The position numbers and the translations under genes are program-made. This document shows, in pieces, positions 1 to 10,395 of a stretch of 64,000 bases of DNA. The DNA is from Paralithodes platypus (taxonomy: Eukaryota; Arthropoda; Malacostraca; Decapoda; Lithodidae), in the NCBI GenBank assembly GCA_032716605.1, contig CM064509.1:38908924-38972923 (forward strand). Reading direction: 5' to 3'. The notes under the pieces are model-generated. The model had not been told where the DNA came from. It worked only from the letters and a program-made list of their open reading frames with translations, and ran no database searches. Every line of letters begins with the position of its first letter. Positions within the stretch are counted from its first letter, which is position 1.

Positions 1-486
1 TGTTGTTGCTGTTCCCCAGGCTGCCTGGCCGAACAGCCCCAAGACCAAGACGAAGCAAGACCAAGGCCATAACCGAGCGCCCCCACAGAACCCTCCCTGC
101 CTACCACAATAAAGCCTGGGTGACCGAAGCCACTCAATGGCGGGGAGCTGAGGAGGGTGCGGAAACGCCCGGGAAACCAAAGCCCCACCCAGGGCCTTGT
201 GCCTCTCAGCAATTATGAAGAGAAAGTTGAGGGGCAAAGGAAAAATGTGACACTTTGGCTTCCAATCTTGGTAGATTGGGAGGTCAATCCACGGAAGAGA
301 TGCCGTCACTTGAGATTTAGAAAATATATAAGTAAAAGGAACAGTCAGATTAAGCTATGGGTATGGCAGAGATCGCTCAGTTCTCACTCTGATAGACCAG
401 CCCATCACCACATGACTAGAACCCAATCCTCTCAGCATCAGCTAGGAAAGGCCCTAGAAAGCCGCTTTTGCATTTCTTGGTCTGGC
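1..486 (-). mobile_element. S1 SINE-like element, 3' end cut by window edge
   Basis: This is the first of five long copies of a roughly 400-525 bp dispersed repeat (others near 6809, 36026, 44751 and 49651). Read on the minus strand, the 3' end is a stretch shared with LINE B (GGCTGTTCGGCCAGGCAG, then GGGGAACAACAAC). The 5' part reaches the ctagaaagccgc block at about 465, so this copy is longer at its 5' end than most. Reading frames across it are not conserved between copies and are not genes. Confidence 0.8.
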
Positions 487-557
487 TAGCTAGTGACTTG
501 GCAACTTGTTGCTAAGGTTATGTTGTTTTGTACCACAATATGTTTATGAGGCATCTA

Positions 558-703
558 TAATGTGGTGGATTGTGTTCTTTTATTTATAAATTATTATTTT
601 GCTTAAGCGTTGTTTCCACATAGCGATTTTGATAGTTATTTTTTCTTTCTACTGTGTTCGTCCAAGTTTTGGTTTGTATATTTTGCCAGTTTTACATTAT
701 AAT
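558..703 (+). repeat. R repeat, 3' fragment
   Basis: Matches the 3' third of dispersed repeat R (best copies 3151-3614 and 32168-32601), from the GTGGTGGATTGTGTTC block to the terminal TTTTACATTATAAT. Confidence 0.7.
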
Positions 704-815
704 AAAATTTCTTATTTGTTAATTTTCTTGTAAATTAAATTTTATATTATTGCACTTTTAGATTCCTAATACAAAAGTATCAGCACAATTTTCACCTCCG
801 AAAATAACCAATACC

Positions 816-1035
816 CCTATATTGACTAATAACTTGAACGTGACGATAGTGCATTGTTATATGTGCGATTAGTTTGCTTGGGAACCAGATTAACTTGCCT
901 ATGTGGTGAATTGTGTTAATTTCAAAATTTTGTTTTGTTTTATTTAGCGTTATATCCACACAGCGATTTTGATAAGTTATTTTGCATTTATCTTGTGTCA
1001 TCCCAGTTTTGGTTTGTTTATTTTGCAAGTTACTA
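816..1035 (+). repeat. R repeat, partial copy
   Basis: A second partial copy of R, starting near the tattgactaat block and running through GACGATAGTGCATTG to TTTATTTTGCAAGTTA. 1036-1199 shows nothing recognisable. Confidence 0.7.
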
Positions 1036-1199
1036 TTTAAATCCCTAATACTGTATTTGATTGCTTACTTTTGCAATGTCCTTAGTTTATTTGTGCTATA
1101 AATGTAGGGTAGTTATTGATAGGGGTAATTTTTAAGAGCCAATGAACGGAGGAAGGAAAAACACAGATAAAACAAAAAGGTCCATGTGCCTAAAGGCAT

Positions 1200-3150
1200 C
1201 CTCCATTCATAAAATGTTTGTAACAACTGGATTTAAACATTTGTAAATTGTAAGTTTGTAGAAAGCAATTCGAGGGAAGTGAATTCCAAAGAGTAGTAGC
1301 TCTGGGGATAAATTAATTCTGATAAGCAGAAGTTCTGCATTGTGGAGGAGAAAGGGTAAATTCATGGGCGCTCTCAGCTGCCCTAGTTCTACGGGGAATG
1401 ATGTGGAGAGGCGGCACAATTGAAGCAAGTTCCTCGGAACAATTGCTGTGAAAATATCTGTAGAATAATGCAAGGGATGCAACGTTTCTTCGTATGGATA
1501 ATGTAGGAAGGTCCTGTGTGATTGCAGGGTTATTGATTAATCTAATAGCTTTATTTTGAATTTTGTCCAACTGCCTCAATGCAACCACTCCACTTCCACC
1601 CCACAGAGGTGAACAGTAATCCATCTGAGAACGCACATGACTTTTATATATTACGGCCAACTGCTCGTCAGTGAAGAATTCTCGAACTCTGTACAGGAGT
1701 CCCAGTTTTTTAGAGGCATTCTTAGCAATGCTTCTAACATAATGTGTCCAGCTCAAGTTAGTAGTTAATGTTACACCGAGAATGTCAATACTAGGGGAAG
1801 TGGGAATATTTACATAATTAAAAAATATATGGGAGTCCGTGAGATTCTGTCGGTTCGAAAATTGAATGTACTTGGTTTTCTGTGCATTAAAGGAAACTAG
1901 ATTCTTTTGTCCCTATCCATTAATTCTAGAAAGGTCCTGGTTCAGAGAAATTGCAGTGTTTATTTTTGAATTTATAAGATCGGGTTGGGTGAAAGAATTG
2001 GTAAATGTGAAGGAACTGTGGAGTGTTGAGTCATCTGCGTAGGAATGTATTGGATTATGAGTGGTAGATATGAGATCATTGATATGAATGAGGAACAGAA
2101 TTGGGGCCAAAACTGATCCCTGGGGAACACCAGCATTTATTGAGTGAAATTGAGAATAAAGGCCATCTACCATTACACGTATGTTTCTGTTATGAAGATA
2201 AGAAGAAATTAGTGGAACTAATGATGCAAGGCCGTAGTGTGACATCTTCGACAATAAGGATTGATGCCAGACTCTATCAAATGCCTTTGATATATCCAGT
2301 GCTATTGTATGTGTTTCACCATGTTGGTCTGTAGCTTGGTTGATTTGATGCGTAAGAAGGCAAAGAATGTCTGCAGTTGATCGACATCGTCTAAAACCAT
2401 ATTGCCTATCACTGATTAATTTATTATTCTCAAGATGCTTAATTATAGGATTATTTAATATAATTTCAAAGACTTTACCAAGAGTGGAAGTTATAGCTAT
2501 TGGTCTGTAGTTTGATGGATCTGAAGAGGCACCTTTTTTAGGAACTGGGTGAATGTTTGCTTCTTTCCAGGGTACTGGGAAGCATGAGGTATGAGTACAC
2601 AGACGGAAAAATTTTGCCAATACAGGAGCGAGCACCAAGGAGCAATTCTTAAGTACTATTGGAGGAATTTCATCTGGACCAGGAGCCTTATCTACTGAGA
2701 GATTCTGCAAAATAGTTTTGACATGTCTGGTGTGGATCTTAAGTGGGGGAATTTCAGGCGAATTAAAATTAAGTACAGGGACATCTTGATTTATTTCATC
2801 TAAGGTTGAGTTGGTGGAGAAAATATCCGCAAGAAGGTTAGCTTTACCTCTTGGGTCACTTACAAGATTGCCAGTCGGAGATTTTAATGGTGGAATGGAT
2901 GAAGCAGTAGTGAAGTTGGATTTGAATGAGTTAAGAGTAGACCAAAATATTTTGTTATCATTTGGATTATTTAGAAGTTTATTTGCCTGCTTGTGGAGAA
3001 AGTTTGATTTAGTTGGGTTTAATACAGTGTTGGCATGATTTCTGATGTTTCTAAAGTAATTAAAGGCTTCATGTGTTTTTGATCTTGTGTATGCATTGTA
3101 GGCTATTGCTTTTTGTTCAGTTACTCTACTTGAGGCATGCTATGCTTACA
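1200..3150 (-). mobile_element. Jockey-like non-LTR retrotransposon (LINE F), 5'-truncated, one in-frame nonsense codon
   Basis: On the minus strand an open frame runs from about 3140 down to 1313. It holds the connection region and the reverse transcriptase: the finger motif APGPDEIPPIVLKN, then NYRPIAITSTLGKVFE, DISKAFDRVWH, GVPQGSVLAPILF and the catalytic YADD (about 2029-2040), then the thumb/C-terminal region (SQMDYCSPLWGG, RRNVASLALFYRY). The segments 2710-1913 and 1756-1313 are in the same frame, separated by a single TAG at 1913-1915. LINE E paralogues have a tryptophan there (SNWGREN), so this is probably TGG to TAG. The frame ends after PPQCRTSAYQN, shorter than LINE E, so the 3' end is decayed too. 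The endonuclease is missing. It is a dead copy, closely related to LINE E at about 33-35 kb and 47-49 kb. Confidence 0.85.
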
Positions 3151-3614
3151 GAGGTACCTACCCGATAGTACTATCGTTAGTGAGTGCTGTACTGTATTTT
3201 ATATATTATTTTGTAATAGTATAGATATCTTATCAATATTTGTATTTTGTACTATTGTTAATGTCTTGTCATGTTGCAAATTTGATTTTAAATAATATTT
3301 TGACATTTAACATGTAGTTTCTTTATTCATGCAGAGTTTAGTAAAATTTACCAGAACGTCCCGGACTTCCCAAACTTTACTTCCTTTAACGTGACGATAG
3401 TGCGTTGTTATATGTGCGATTAGTTTGCTTGGGAAACAGATTAACTTGCTCATGTAGTAATGTACACCCTATGTGGTGGATTGTGTTCTTTTATTTAATA
3501 ATTTTCATTTTAGTAAGCGTTGTTTCCACATAGCGATTTTGATAATTTAATTTGACTTTATATTGTCCTTGTCCCAATTTTGTTTTTTTTAGTTTGCAAG
3601 TTTTACATTTTAAT
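3151..3614 (+). repeat. R repeat, near full-length copy
   Basis: A dispersed repeat of about 430-460 bp beginning GGTACCTACCCGATAG and ending TTTTACATT(A/T)TAAT. Six plus-strand copies or fragments are in the window. It directly abuts the 5' end of LINE F. No coding potential is seen. Class unknown; a LINE 3' UTR or a non-autonomous retroelement are both possible. Confidence 0.7.
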
Positions 3615-3911
3615 TAATATCTTTTTTATTTTATATATGAAGCTACAAGATTTATGAACTGGGCTTTTGCGCACCAAGTAGGCCCGGGTAGGGCGAGAGG
3701 CATGTGATTTAAACCGCTAGACTTTGAAAGTACATGGCCTATTAGTTGCCTTCATAAGATTTCATTTGGTACATAATAAACAAATACAATAATCAAGTTC
3801 TAATAGTTTTAAAGTTTGTTTGTTCTTCCATTTCTCAAGTTAACATCTTCCATTTTCTTTTATTATGTTTACTGGATAATTAACTGACACTTTATTTTTG
3901 TCTCTTTACAG

Positions 3912-3971
3912 CTGGAAATGGAAAACGATGATGTAATTGAAGTGTACCAGGAACAAACTGGCGGCCATTGA
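3912..3971 (+). CDS. SUMO: SUMO (Smt3/SUMO-2/3-like), last coding exon
   Basis: After an acceptor (gtctctttacag, AG at 3910-3911) the frame reads LEMENDDVIEVYQEQTGGH and stops at TGA 3969-3971. This matches the C-terminal end of the SUMO beta-grasp fold (LEMEx..DxI.VxQxQTGG), and the exon break before LEME is where SUMO-2/3 genes have one. SUMO is the small ubiquitin-like modifier attached to lysines of nuclear proteins. The Gly-Gly at residues 17-18 of the exon is the conjugation end, and a single His follows it for removal by a SENP protease. Earlier exons would lie to the left; 1-3911 holds none that I can see, so the gene starts outside the window. The alternative is a lone duplicated exon or retro-fragment, but the intact acceptor and reading frame argue for a real gene. 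Confidence 0.88.
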   Translation: MEMENDDVIEVYQEQTGGH

Positions 3972-4590
3972 TTAATACATTCCTGGAGGATGGTAGGAGT
4001 TAAGGCATTGTTAGGTTAAGAAGTTTTTTTTTCTCTCACACAGGTACCTTTTATTTCCTTATTAACGTGCACAAACCCATCGTTGTGCGCCAGTGATCAT
4101 AGCTAGTTATTTTTATTGAGTCACCACATTTTTGTGAAGTCAATTTATCCCCCCCCCCATTTTTTAACGAGTCAAGTATATGAAATGTTGGATCTGTTTA
4201 GCGAGCAGTGAAGTTAAATTAAAACCCGGGAGGAGACTTTATACACTTTCTCATTGTGATAGTCGTCATGGGAGATCAAATTAAATGTTTAATTGATATC
4301 TTGATTGACTTAAATTTCATCATTCTGAAAATTGATAAATATATATATATATATATATACATTATAATTGTGTATGCACTAGTTAGCATATGTCATTTCC
4401 AGGAGGTTGCAGTGTGAAAATGAAAGAACTGTAATATGCATGTTTCTGTGTATTTAGATGCAGACCGTCATTCTTATTGCAGTGAATTGACAGACTCTAT
4501 GAGTTTTACGTGTAATTCTTATTCAAATATATTCTGAATCTGTCCCTTAAATTATTGTTTTCTTTTGATGTATATATCCACTCCTGAAGA
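3972..4590 (+). other. SUMO 3' UTR and downstream flank
   Basis: AT-rich sequence after the SUMO stop. It contains an (AT)n microsatellite near 4337-4359 and ATTAAA-like motifs near 4217, but I cannot fix a polyadenylation site. No other gene or repeat is recognised. Confidence 0.4.
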
Positions 4591-4808
4591 CTAAAGCCGG
4601 TGTCACACGAGCTATTTTTCCGTCAATTTTTACGGGCAATTGTAGTCTAGCAGCTTCAAAATACAAGTTCCATAAGAATTAAACTAGCTAACCTAATCTA
4701 CCTTTGATCTAGTATCCAATTCCAATGCAAAATTATCCCTAAATATCACCAGAAAAACTTGCTCATGGAAAATTGATGGAAAAAGCGCTCGTGTGACAGT
4801 GGCTTTAG
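4591..4808. mobile_element. MITE family M1, copy 1
   Basis: About 218 bp with terminal inverted repeats of roughly 45 bp. The left end reads CTAAAGCCGGTGTCACACGA and the right end is the near-exact reverse complement (CTAAAGCCACTGTCACACGA). The interior is non-coding. A second copy is at 56883-57086. Confidence 0.8.
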
Positions 4809-4867
4809 TTTGTTAACATACAATTACATTTTTCAGAACAATTTAGCGATACTACCTGAAGACCGTG

Positions 4868-5066
4868 ACCCTGGTCTCTGGGTCTTCTGGGTGACCTAGA
4901 TGTGTGTGAATTTGTGTTTTGTCTGTGTTTGTACATTGTTTTATGTTGTGTTTTGTCTGTTCTTGCTCTGTCTTGAGGTAGCCACCCTCAAGAAAAAAAT
5001 AAAATAGAATTAAATAAAAAATAGGCAAAGTGGGGTTTGGGCCTGAGCATATAGATAGATATAGAC
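4868..5066 (+). mobile_element. LINE J1, solo 3' UTR fragment
   Basis: Matches the 3' UTR of the J1 copy at 38416-39735 (CTGGTCTCTGGGTCTTC, a long T/G-rich stretch, then GGGCCTGAGCATATAGATAG) and ends in the same GATA-type tail. Severely 5'-truncated. Confidence 0.8.
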
Positions 5067-5645
5067 TTGAAGATGTCTGGGCAGTCTATTCGCTGTAATT
5101 AGGCGAGAAATCATGACCTCTATCCTCTGTAACTCAAAATTGGCTGTAAATTTCCACATCTATTCCTTTGGCTGATTTCCCTAATTATATTATATTACTC
5201 TAGTAGTTTTTTTAAGATTTCTGCCCATCCTATTTTTATCCATGCTAAGGCGTTTAGAACTAACCCCAGATGTACAGTCGCGCTAATAAGTCATGTCCCA
5301 GCTGTCATTACGTTTGGCTTGCTCTGTGCTGTATTAATGTCTTGTCAGTTGTTCAATAGGGCGAGTAAGTGTAGGAACATGTTTGTATATTTCACTCAAT
5401 ATGAAAGAATGAAGCTTAGATATTGCCGATACCAATTGTTGATCAAAACATACTTGGTGCCGAGACATCACTTATTAGCTCGATTCTACAGTCAAATAAA
5501 GAACTATCTTCCCAAGTATTATCAACTCGGCAAAAGCAGAGCCCAGCCAAACACGAGTCATTAATATTGGTGAATGATGCAAATAGTTATTAGTGGAAGG
5601 CGTGGAAAAGTGTTCAGAGATAAAGCTGGTGGTAACCGTCTGCCC
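5067..5645. other. No recognised feature
   Basis: Mixed-composition sequence. A short open frame at 5319-5564 resembles nothing I know and has no splice or repeat context; I leave it uncalled. Confidence 0.4.
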
Positions 5646-5649
5646 TTAA

Positions 5650-6255
5650 CCTAACAAGTGCGCATGGGGGTAATTGGAAACGTCCCCCTGTGCTGACGTA
5701 TTTGAGGGGTTTCCGTCACTAAAATATTAATTGTACCATTAATAGCATTAATACTTATCCATATGCGCCTATTATGGGTTGATTATAAAGGTATTAACCT
5801 GAAACAACAATAAAACGAGTGAAAACAGCGTTTGGATGGTCAAAATCGGAGATATAGCCCGCGAGTTGTATAATGTATGGGTGAGGCAAGCTGCTTTCCT
5901 GCCAATTTCCCCCAAGGCCACTGAGACACAGTCGATCGATACTCTCTCTCTCTCTCTCTTGCATTCGCTCGCTATCAGTGATGACCACACCCTGTAACCG
6001 GATTTCTAATGTTAGCACGAAAATATACCTCAGAATAAGGGAATAACAGGGAAAATAGGTGATAACTGAAGGAGAGGAGGGGAGGTAGAGGACTGAGATT
6101 TTGCATGGCCCAGGGGCCAAAAAAAAAAAAATAATAAAATTAAAAAAAAAAAAAAAAAAAAATCTATGTCAAAAGTTGATTTTTTTTTTCTGACTCTTGA
6201 AAGTCTCCCCGCAGTCCGCCGGGGGAACTCTAAGAGTCTCCCCGCAGTTCCCGGG
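5650..6255 (-). mobile_element. TTAA-flanked MITE family P1, copy 1
   Basis: Flanked by TTAA at 5646-5649 and 6256-6259. The ends are CCTAACAAGTGCGC and, reverse-complemented, CCCGGGAACTGCG: an imperfect inverted repeat of the form CCnnnxAAnTGCG. Copies 2 and 3 at 7531 and 11821 run in the opposite orientation with the same ends. The interior is non-coding with A-rich tracts (6120-6165) and a (CT)n stretch near 5941. TTAA target duplication is the signature of piggyBac-type transposases; the class assignment is inferred from this alone. Confidence 0.82.
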
Positions 6256-6259
6256 TTAA

Positions 6260-6473
6260 GCAAGGGATGTGGCACTAATGGTCTCTAGTTGATTAATGTG
6301 GTCCAGCGCTTGTGAACTAAAAAACTATATACTGTATACTATTTTATGAAAATCAAGTTCTATCCAAAAGTCTTATCACAATTTATAATTGCATAAAGAA
6401 AAACATAGAGGGTCTATGAATTCTTATGGACTATGGCAACCGAGTGTAGGGTACGATGCCCAATGCAGACGTT

Positions 6474-6505
<32 letters not shown>

Positions 6506-6808
6506 TTTCTTTTTTTTTTTGAGATGCTTCGGTCAGCCTATAACAGATTGGAGTATATGTTTATATTTTTAAAGAACATCAAACAAAATGTACCTGTTGT
6601 TATTTAACCCCTACGGTACCACAGGGTACAGTAATAAAAAAAATCCTCCCTTCCCCTTCCCCCGAGTCCCAAGCAATGTGGCCAAAATGGCAAGATATAA
6701 CAACCTCCCACCTCTAAAGATGGAGGAATACTGGCTCTCCCAGCCTGTAGAGGCTTGGATATAAGCTGAAAAGTGTTGCCAACTTTAGAGCAGTGCTCAA
6801 ACTGTCGT
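6260..6808. other. No gene; poly(T) tract
   Basis: AT-rich sequence with an interrupted poly(T) run at about 6473-6520. Nothing else recognised. Confidence 0.5.
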
Positions 6809-7208
6809 GTTGTTGTTGTTCCCCAAGCTGCCTGGCCGAACAGCCCCAAGGCCCCGAGCAATTCCAAGGCCATAACCGAGCGCCCCCACAGAACCCTTCC
6901 TGCCGACCACAATAAAGCCTGGGTGACCGAAGCCACTCCATGGCGGGGAGCTGAGGAGGGTGCGGAAACGCCCGGGAAACCAAAGCCCCACCCAGGGCCC
7001 TGTGCCCCTCAGCAATTATGAAGAGAAAGTTGAGGGGCAAGGGAAAAATGTGACGCTTTGGCTTCCAATCTTGGGAGATCAATCCACGGAAAAGACGCCG
7101 TCACTTGAGATCTAGAAAATATATAAGTTAAAGGAACAGTCAGAGTAAGCTATGGGTATGGCAGAGATCGCTCAGTTCTCACTCTGATAGACCAGCCCAT
7201 CACCACAT
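6809..7208 (-). mobile_element. S1 SINE-like element, copy 2
   Basis: The minus-strand 3' end is the GTT/AAC microsatellite tail at 6809-6823 and the 5' end is the gatgggctggtctatcag block near 7190. Nearly identical to the copies at 36026 and 44751 over about 400 bp. Confidence 0.85.
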
Positions 7209-7526
7209 GATGGTACCAGGCACTGCCTGATGCTGGCAGTTACAAGGAAAGTATATTACTGACGGCTCTCTGCCGTCGCTGGGACTGGGGAGTGACTTGC
7301 CGTCGCTGATACTGAACGGTTTAAGAGTGAGAAGACAAATAAGACCTGCGTCTCTTTTTTATCACAAAACCATAAAGAGACGCAGAAGTGTTTAAATCAC
7401 AAAAATCACAAAATATTGTATAATTATTAACCTCATTGGTTCTTGAAAGAAAGCATGGTACTTTTGGTTGAAAGTACAATGCCTAGACAATGAAACTGAC
7501 TGACATAGGCCATATAATTCATATTA
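7209..7526. repeat. Unclassified sequence with a short hairpin
   Basis: Contains the inverted repeat CTGCGTCTCTTT...AAAGAGACGCAG at 7346-7385. The same GCGTCTC motif recurs in the foldback element at 9685-10395. No coding potential. Confidence 0.4.
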
Positions 7527-7530
7527 TTAA

Positions 7531-8105
7531 CCCGGGAACTGCGGGGAGACTCTTAAAGAGTTCCCCCGGCGGGCTGCGGGAAGACTCTTAAGAGTAAGGG
7601 AAAACAAAAATCCATTTAAAACCAAAAAAAAAAAAAATTTTGTTTGCCCCTGGGCCATGCCAAATATCACTCCTCCACCTCCCCTCCTTCGGTTATCACC
7701 TATTTTTCCTGTTATTCCCTTATTCTGTGATTAATTTTCGTGGTAACATTAGCGAGTTGGTAGCAGGGCGTTGTCATCACTGTTACCAAGCGTGGGAAAT
7801 AGCGAGAGACAGACTATTGCGGAACAGTGTCTCTCCAGACAAGGGGAGGGGTGGAGGGCAGGGAGGTTGCCTCAGCCATATATTATGTAACTCCCGGCCT
7901 GTATCGCCGATTTTGACCATCCAAACACTTTCCACTTGTTTTATTGTTGTAACAGGTTAATACCTTTATAATCAACCTATAATAGGCGCATATGGATAAG
8001 TATTAATGCTATTTATGGTAAAATAATGATGTTAGTGATGGGAACCGCTCAAATACGTCAGCACAGGAGTGTGGTGTCTCATACACCCCATGCGCACTTC
8101 TTAGG
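7531..8105 (+). mobile_element. TTAA-flanked MITE family P1, copy 2
   Basis: TTAA at 7527-7530 and 8106-8109. Ends CCCGGGAACTGCG and CGCACTTCTTAGG. Same internal landmarks as copy 1: paired (G/C)GGAGACTCTTAA motifs, an A/T run, and the TGCCCCTGGGCCATGCC block. Confidence 0.85.
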
Positions 8106-8208
8106 TTAAATAGGCAGAGAATATAACTTAACATGTTAATTTTCTAATTATAGGCCATTACCAAAGGAGTTTAGAGGATGCAGGGAAGTTATACAAGGAA
8201 CCTAGTTG

Positions 8209-8404
8209 CGAGTCGTGGCATAGTCAGTAGAGCCTTGGCTGCTTATCAAAGTGTCGGCGGATCGAATCCTCACTGTCAAAATGTTATTGGTAGATGTCAA
8301 GCCCGGGCAATTTGTCCTAGAAACTTGTGACAAACGCCTAATCTCCATGGCCACCCCTCCTCGAGAATTATGGCGTCTGGGGGGTGGGGGGCAAGAAAAA
8401 AAAA
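8209..8404 (+). mobile_element. tRNA-derived SINE
   Basis: A polymerase III internal promoter is visible: A box TGGCATAGTCAG at 8216-8227 and B box GGATCGAATCC at 8259-8269, at tRNA-like spacing. An unrelated body of about 120 bp and an A-rich tail (caagaaaaaaaaa, 8391-8403) follow. It cannot fold as a full tRNA with a matching 3' acceptor, so it is a SINE and not a tRNA gene. No target site duplication was found. Confidence 0.75.
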
Positions 8405-8679
8405 TATGCTAATTTAACACCTGGTACCCGGAAGGGCTCTGATGAGCCCTTAACACACTAGGGCCCGGTACCTGGATGGGCTGATGAGCACCGTAAGTTG
8501 AAAGCCTATTAATTCCCTCCGACATATTATGTTCCAATAAGTCCGAGGAGGCGGGAGCCCCAGGATCATTGCCACTGCCTCGCACTACACTCGCAACAAC
8601 ACTGCGGCCGTTAGAATTATCGGAGGAGGCTGAGGTTGCCACCAACGGTTTTATCGTAAGCTAACTTATCGGACTTACT

Positions 8680-8805
8680 GAGCTCATATGACGCAAAATC
8701 GCGTCATAAACTTATTGGAGAGGCATAGAGATAAGTCCATATGACGCGATCGCGTCATATGAGTTTTTGGTTATAAGTTCCATATGGCGCGATCGTGTCA
8801 TATAT
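8680..8805. repeat. Cluster of CATATGACGCGAT palindromes
   Basis: Three near-palindromic blocks in about 120 bp: 8686-8708, a perfect 22-bp palindrome at 8739-8760 centred on GCGATCGC, and 8780-8802. The half-site CATATGACGCGAT is also the subterminal motif of MITE family P2 (9874 and 57105). Confidence 0.6.
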
Positions 8806-8949
8806 GTCTGGGGAAGTTAAGTGTGTTTTGAAAGCCTGTCGGAGCGACGCTCACCTACAAGAACAATAAGAAGTCGCACTTTTGGTATTGTTTCGGAGAA
8901 CAAGGAATAAGTGTTGTTATTGCCTGATTATTGCTAACATCGCTTCAAA

Positions 8950-9595
8950 ACTCTCTCCACAGAAATCATCACTGAACCAGTTGACCTAGAGAGCTCTACT
9001 CAACGCCAGTCTACATATACGAAACAGGGCTACGTTTTGAGATGTGAGTGAATTCTCTATCAGTTAAAATAACAAGGAGGGCTAGCCTATTATGACGTTT
9101 TTCAGCCAGATCCACCGGGTTTCGGGGCTATCCTATAGAAGGCGAAACCAGTCTGTGAGGGTTAACCCTTCCTACCCGGTCTGCCTTAGGTAAGGACAGC
9201 TCGAAAGAAGGGCCGCTACCCGGTATGCCTTACCTAAGGCAGCAGCTTAATAGCCTAATTAAGCTTGGTCTGAACGCCGTGCGTACAACGTATGTCAACA
9301 AACCCAAGCGTTGCGTCACCGCACCTCCGAAAACAAGAAGAAGACTCTTCGATGTTATTGTTCTGACGTCAAAATTAGTGTCTGAAAAGCCCCCATATTG
9401 GCAACATCTCTGCAATATTTGCTCCACTGAAATCGTCATCATAACTGAACCAGTTGACTTACAGAGCTCTACTCAACGCCAAAATACAGATTGAAAACCG
9501 CACTACGATTATAGATGAGTGGGAAAGTTCTAGCAGTGAAAATAAACATAAATACGGTAGCCTAGGCCTAGACGTTTTTCAGCCATTTCGCCCGG
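8950..9595 (+). repeat. Local direct duplication
   Basis: 8961-9115 and 9430-9595 share long stretches (CTGAACCAGTTGACnTA, AGAGCTCTACTCAACGCCA, GACGTTTTTCAGCCA). The offset is about 470 bp, so this looks like an old tandem duplication. A second inverted pair, CTGCCTTAGGTAAGG and CCTTACCTAAGGCAG, lies at 9181-9243. No gene is seen. Confidence 0.6.
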
Positions 9596-9684
9596 GTAGG
9601 AAAGGTTAAGGTTTAAATCAAGCGCCATTCGCCCACCCGTGCAACAAAATTTGATTGTGTTGCGAAAAAATGCTTGATTTGATT

Positions 9685-10395
9685 CCGATTTGCTGAGGGG
9701 GGGAAAGGGGTGCGTCTCCTTATTTCCAGCAAAAATTCTGAAGTCCAAAAGAGACGCATTTTTCAAACTGATACCATACCACACTGGTAGAAAGCCATTC
9801 TCCCCACTATGTATGATATACAAAAGGTTGAGTTTCCTTCACCTGAGATAAAAGAAAACGTTATTATGCTTAACCCTATCCGACATATGACGCGATTTTG
9901 AGCCTATTAGGGATACTTTAAAGCCTTTGTTACCATCAGGGGTATTTAGAAACCTTTAGTTTAGTTACTTCAACCTCTGCAGTTGTCTGAGTTAGCTGTG
10001 GGCAGAAAACTAATTTTGGAGAGGTAATTATAAGAGTGTGATAACTATTTCTTATTGCTAATCTGCGTGAAAGGGTTAATAATGTTACCAAAATAAACAC
10101 ACATTTACAAGGACCCAAGTCGACGCAACCCAGCTACCCTAAGCAGACGTGCGTCTCCTTAAGTTTTGCGCAGTGCGTCTTTATTAGTCCCTGGGTAGCC
10201 CTTATTCTAGTTAAGGCAGCTCTGTCAATGGTGAAGGAAACTTAACCATATTCATACAAGACAGAGAGGTGAGTATGGCTTTCTACCACTGGTGAACGAC
10301 CTTCTGGCATCAGTTTGAAAAAATGTGTATTGGATTTTTTTATTTTTGCTGGCCCTATGGGGACGCACTCTCCCTCCCCTTCAGCCGTGCAAGTA
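9685..10395. mobile_element. Foldback element with about 160-bp inverted arms
   Basis: 9711-9855 is an imperfect reverse complement of about 10225-10385: both carry the GGTGAAGGAAACT, ATGGCTTTCTACCA and ATCAGTTTGAAAAA blocks in opposite orientation. The space between the arms holds a P2 MITE and more GCGTCTC motifs. Non-coding. Confidence 0.65.
9874..10075. mobile_element. TTAA-flanked MITE family P2, copy 1
   Basis: TTAA at 9870-9873 and 10076-10079. It starts CCCTATCCGACATATGACGC and ends GAAAGGG. The copy at 57105-57328 has the same body and a better kept right end. This copy lost about 20 bp of the right inverted repeat (the CGTCATATGAGCAT block). Confidence 0.8.

Noticed and set aside
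6604..7082. Overlapping frames conserved among S1 copies (GPWVGLWFPGRF and others)
   Set aside because: They recur because S1 is repeated. All frames are open or closed by chance, on both strands, and none has synonymous-only changes.
8209..8285. A functional tRNA gene
   Set aside because: A and B boxes are present, but no matching acceptor stem and an unrelated body with A tail follow; called as SINE.
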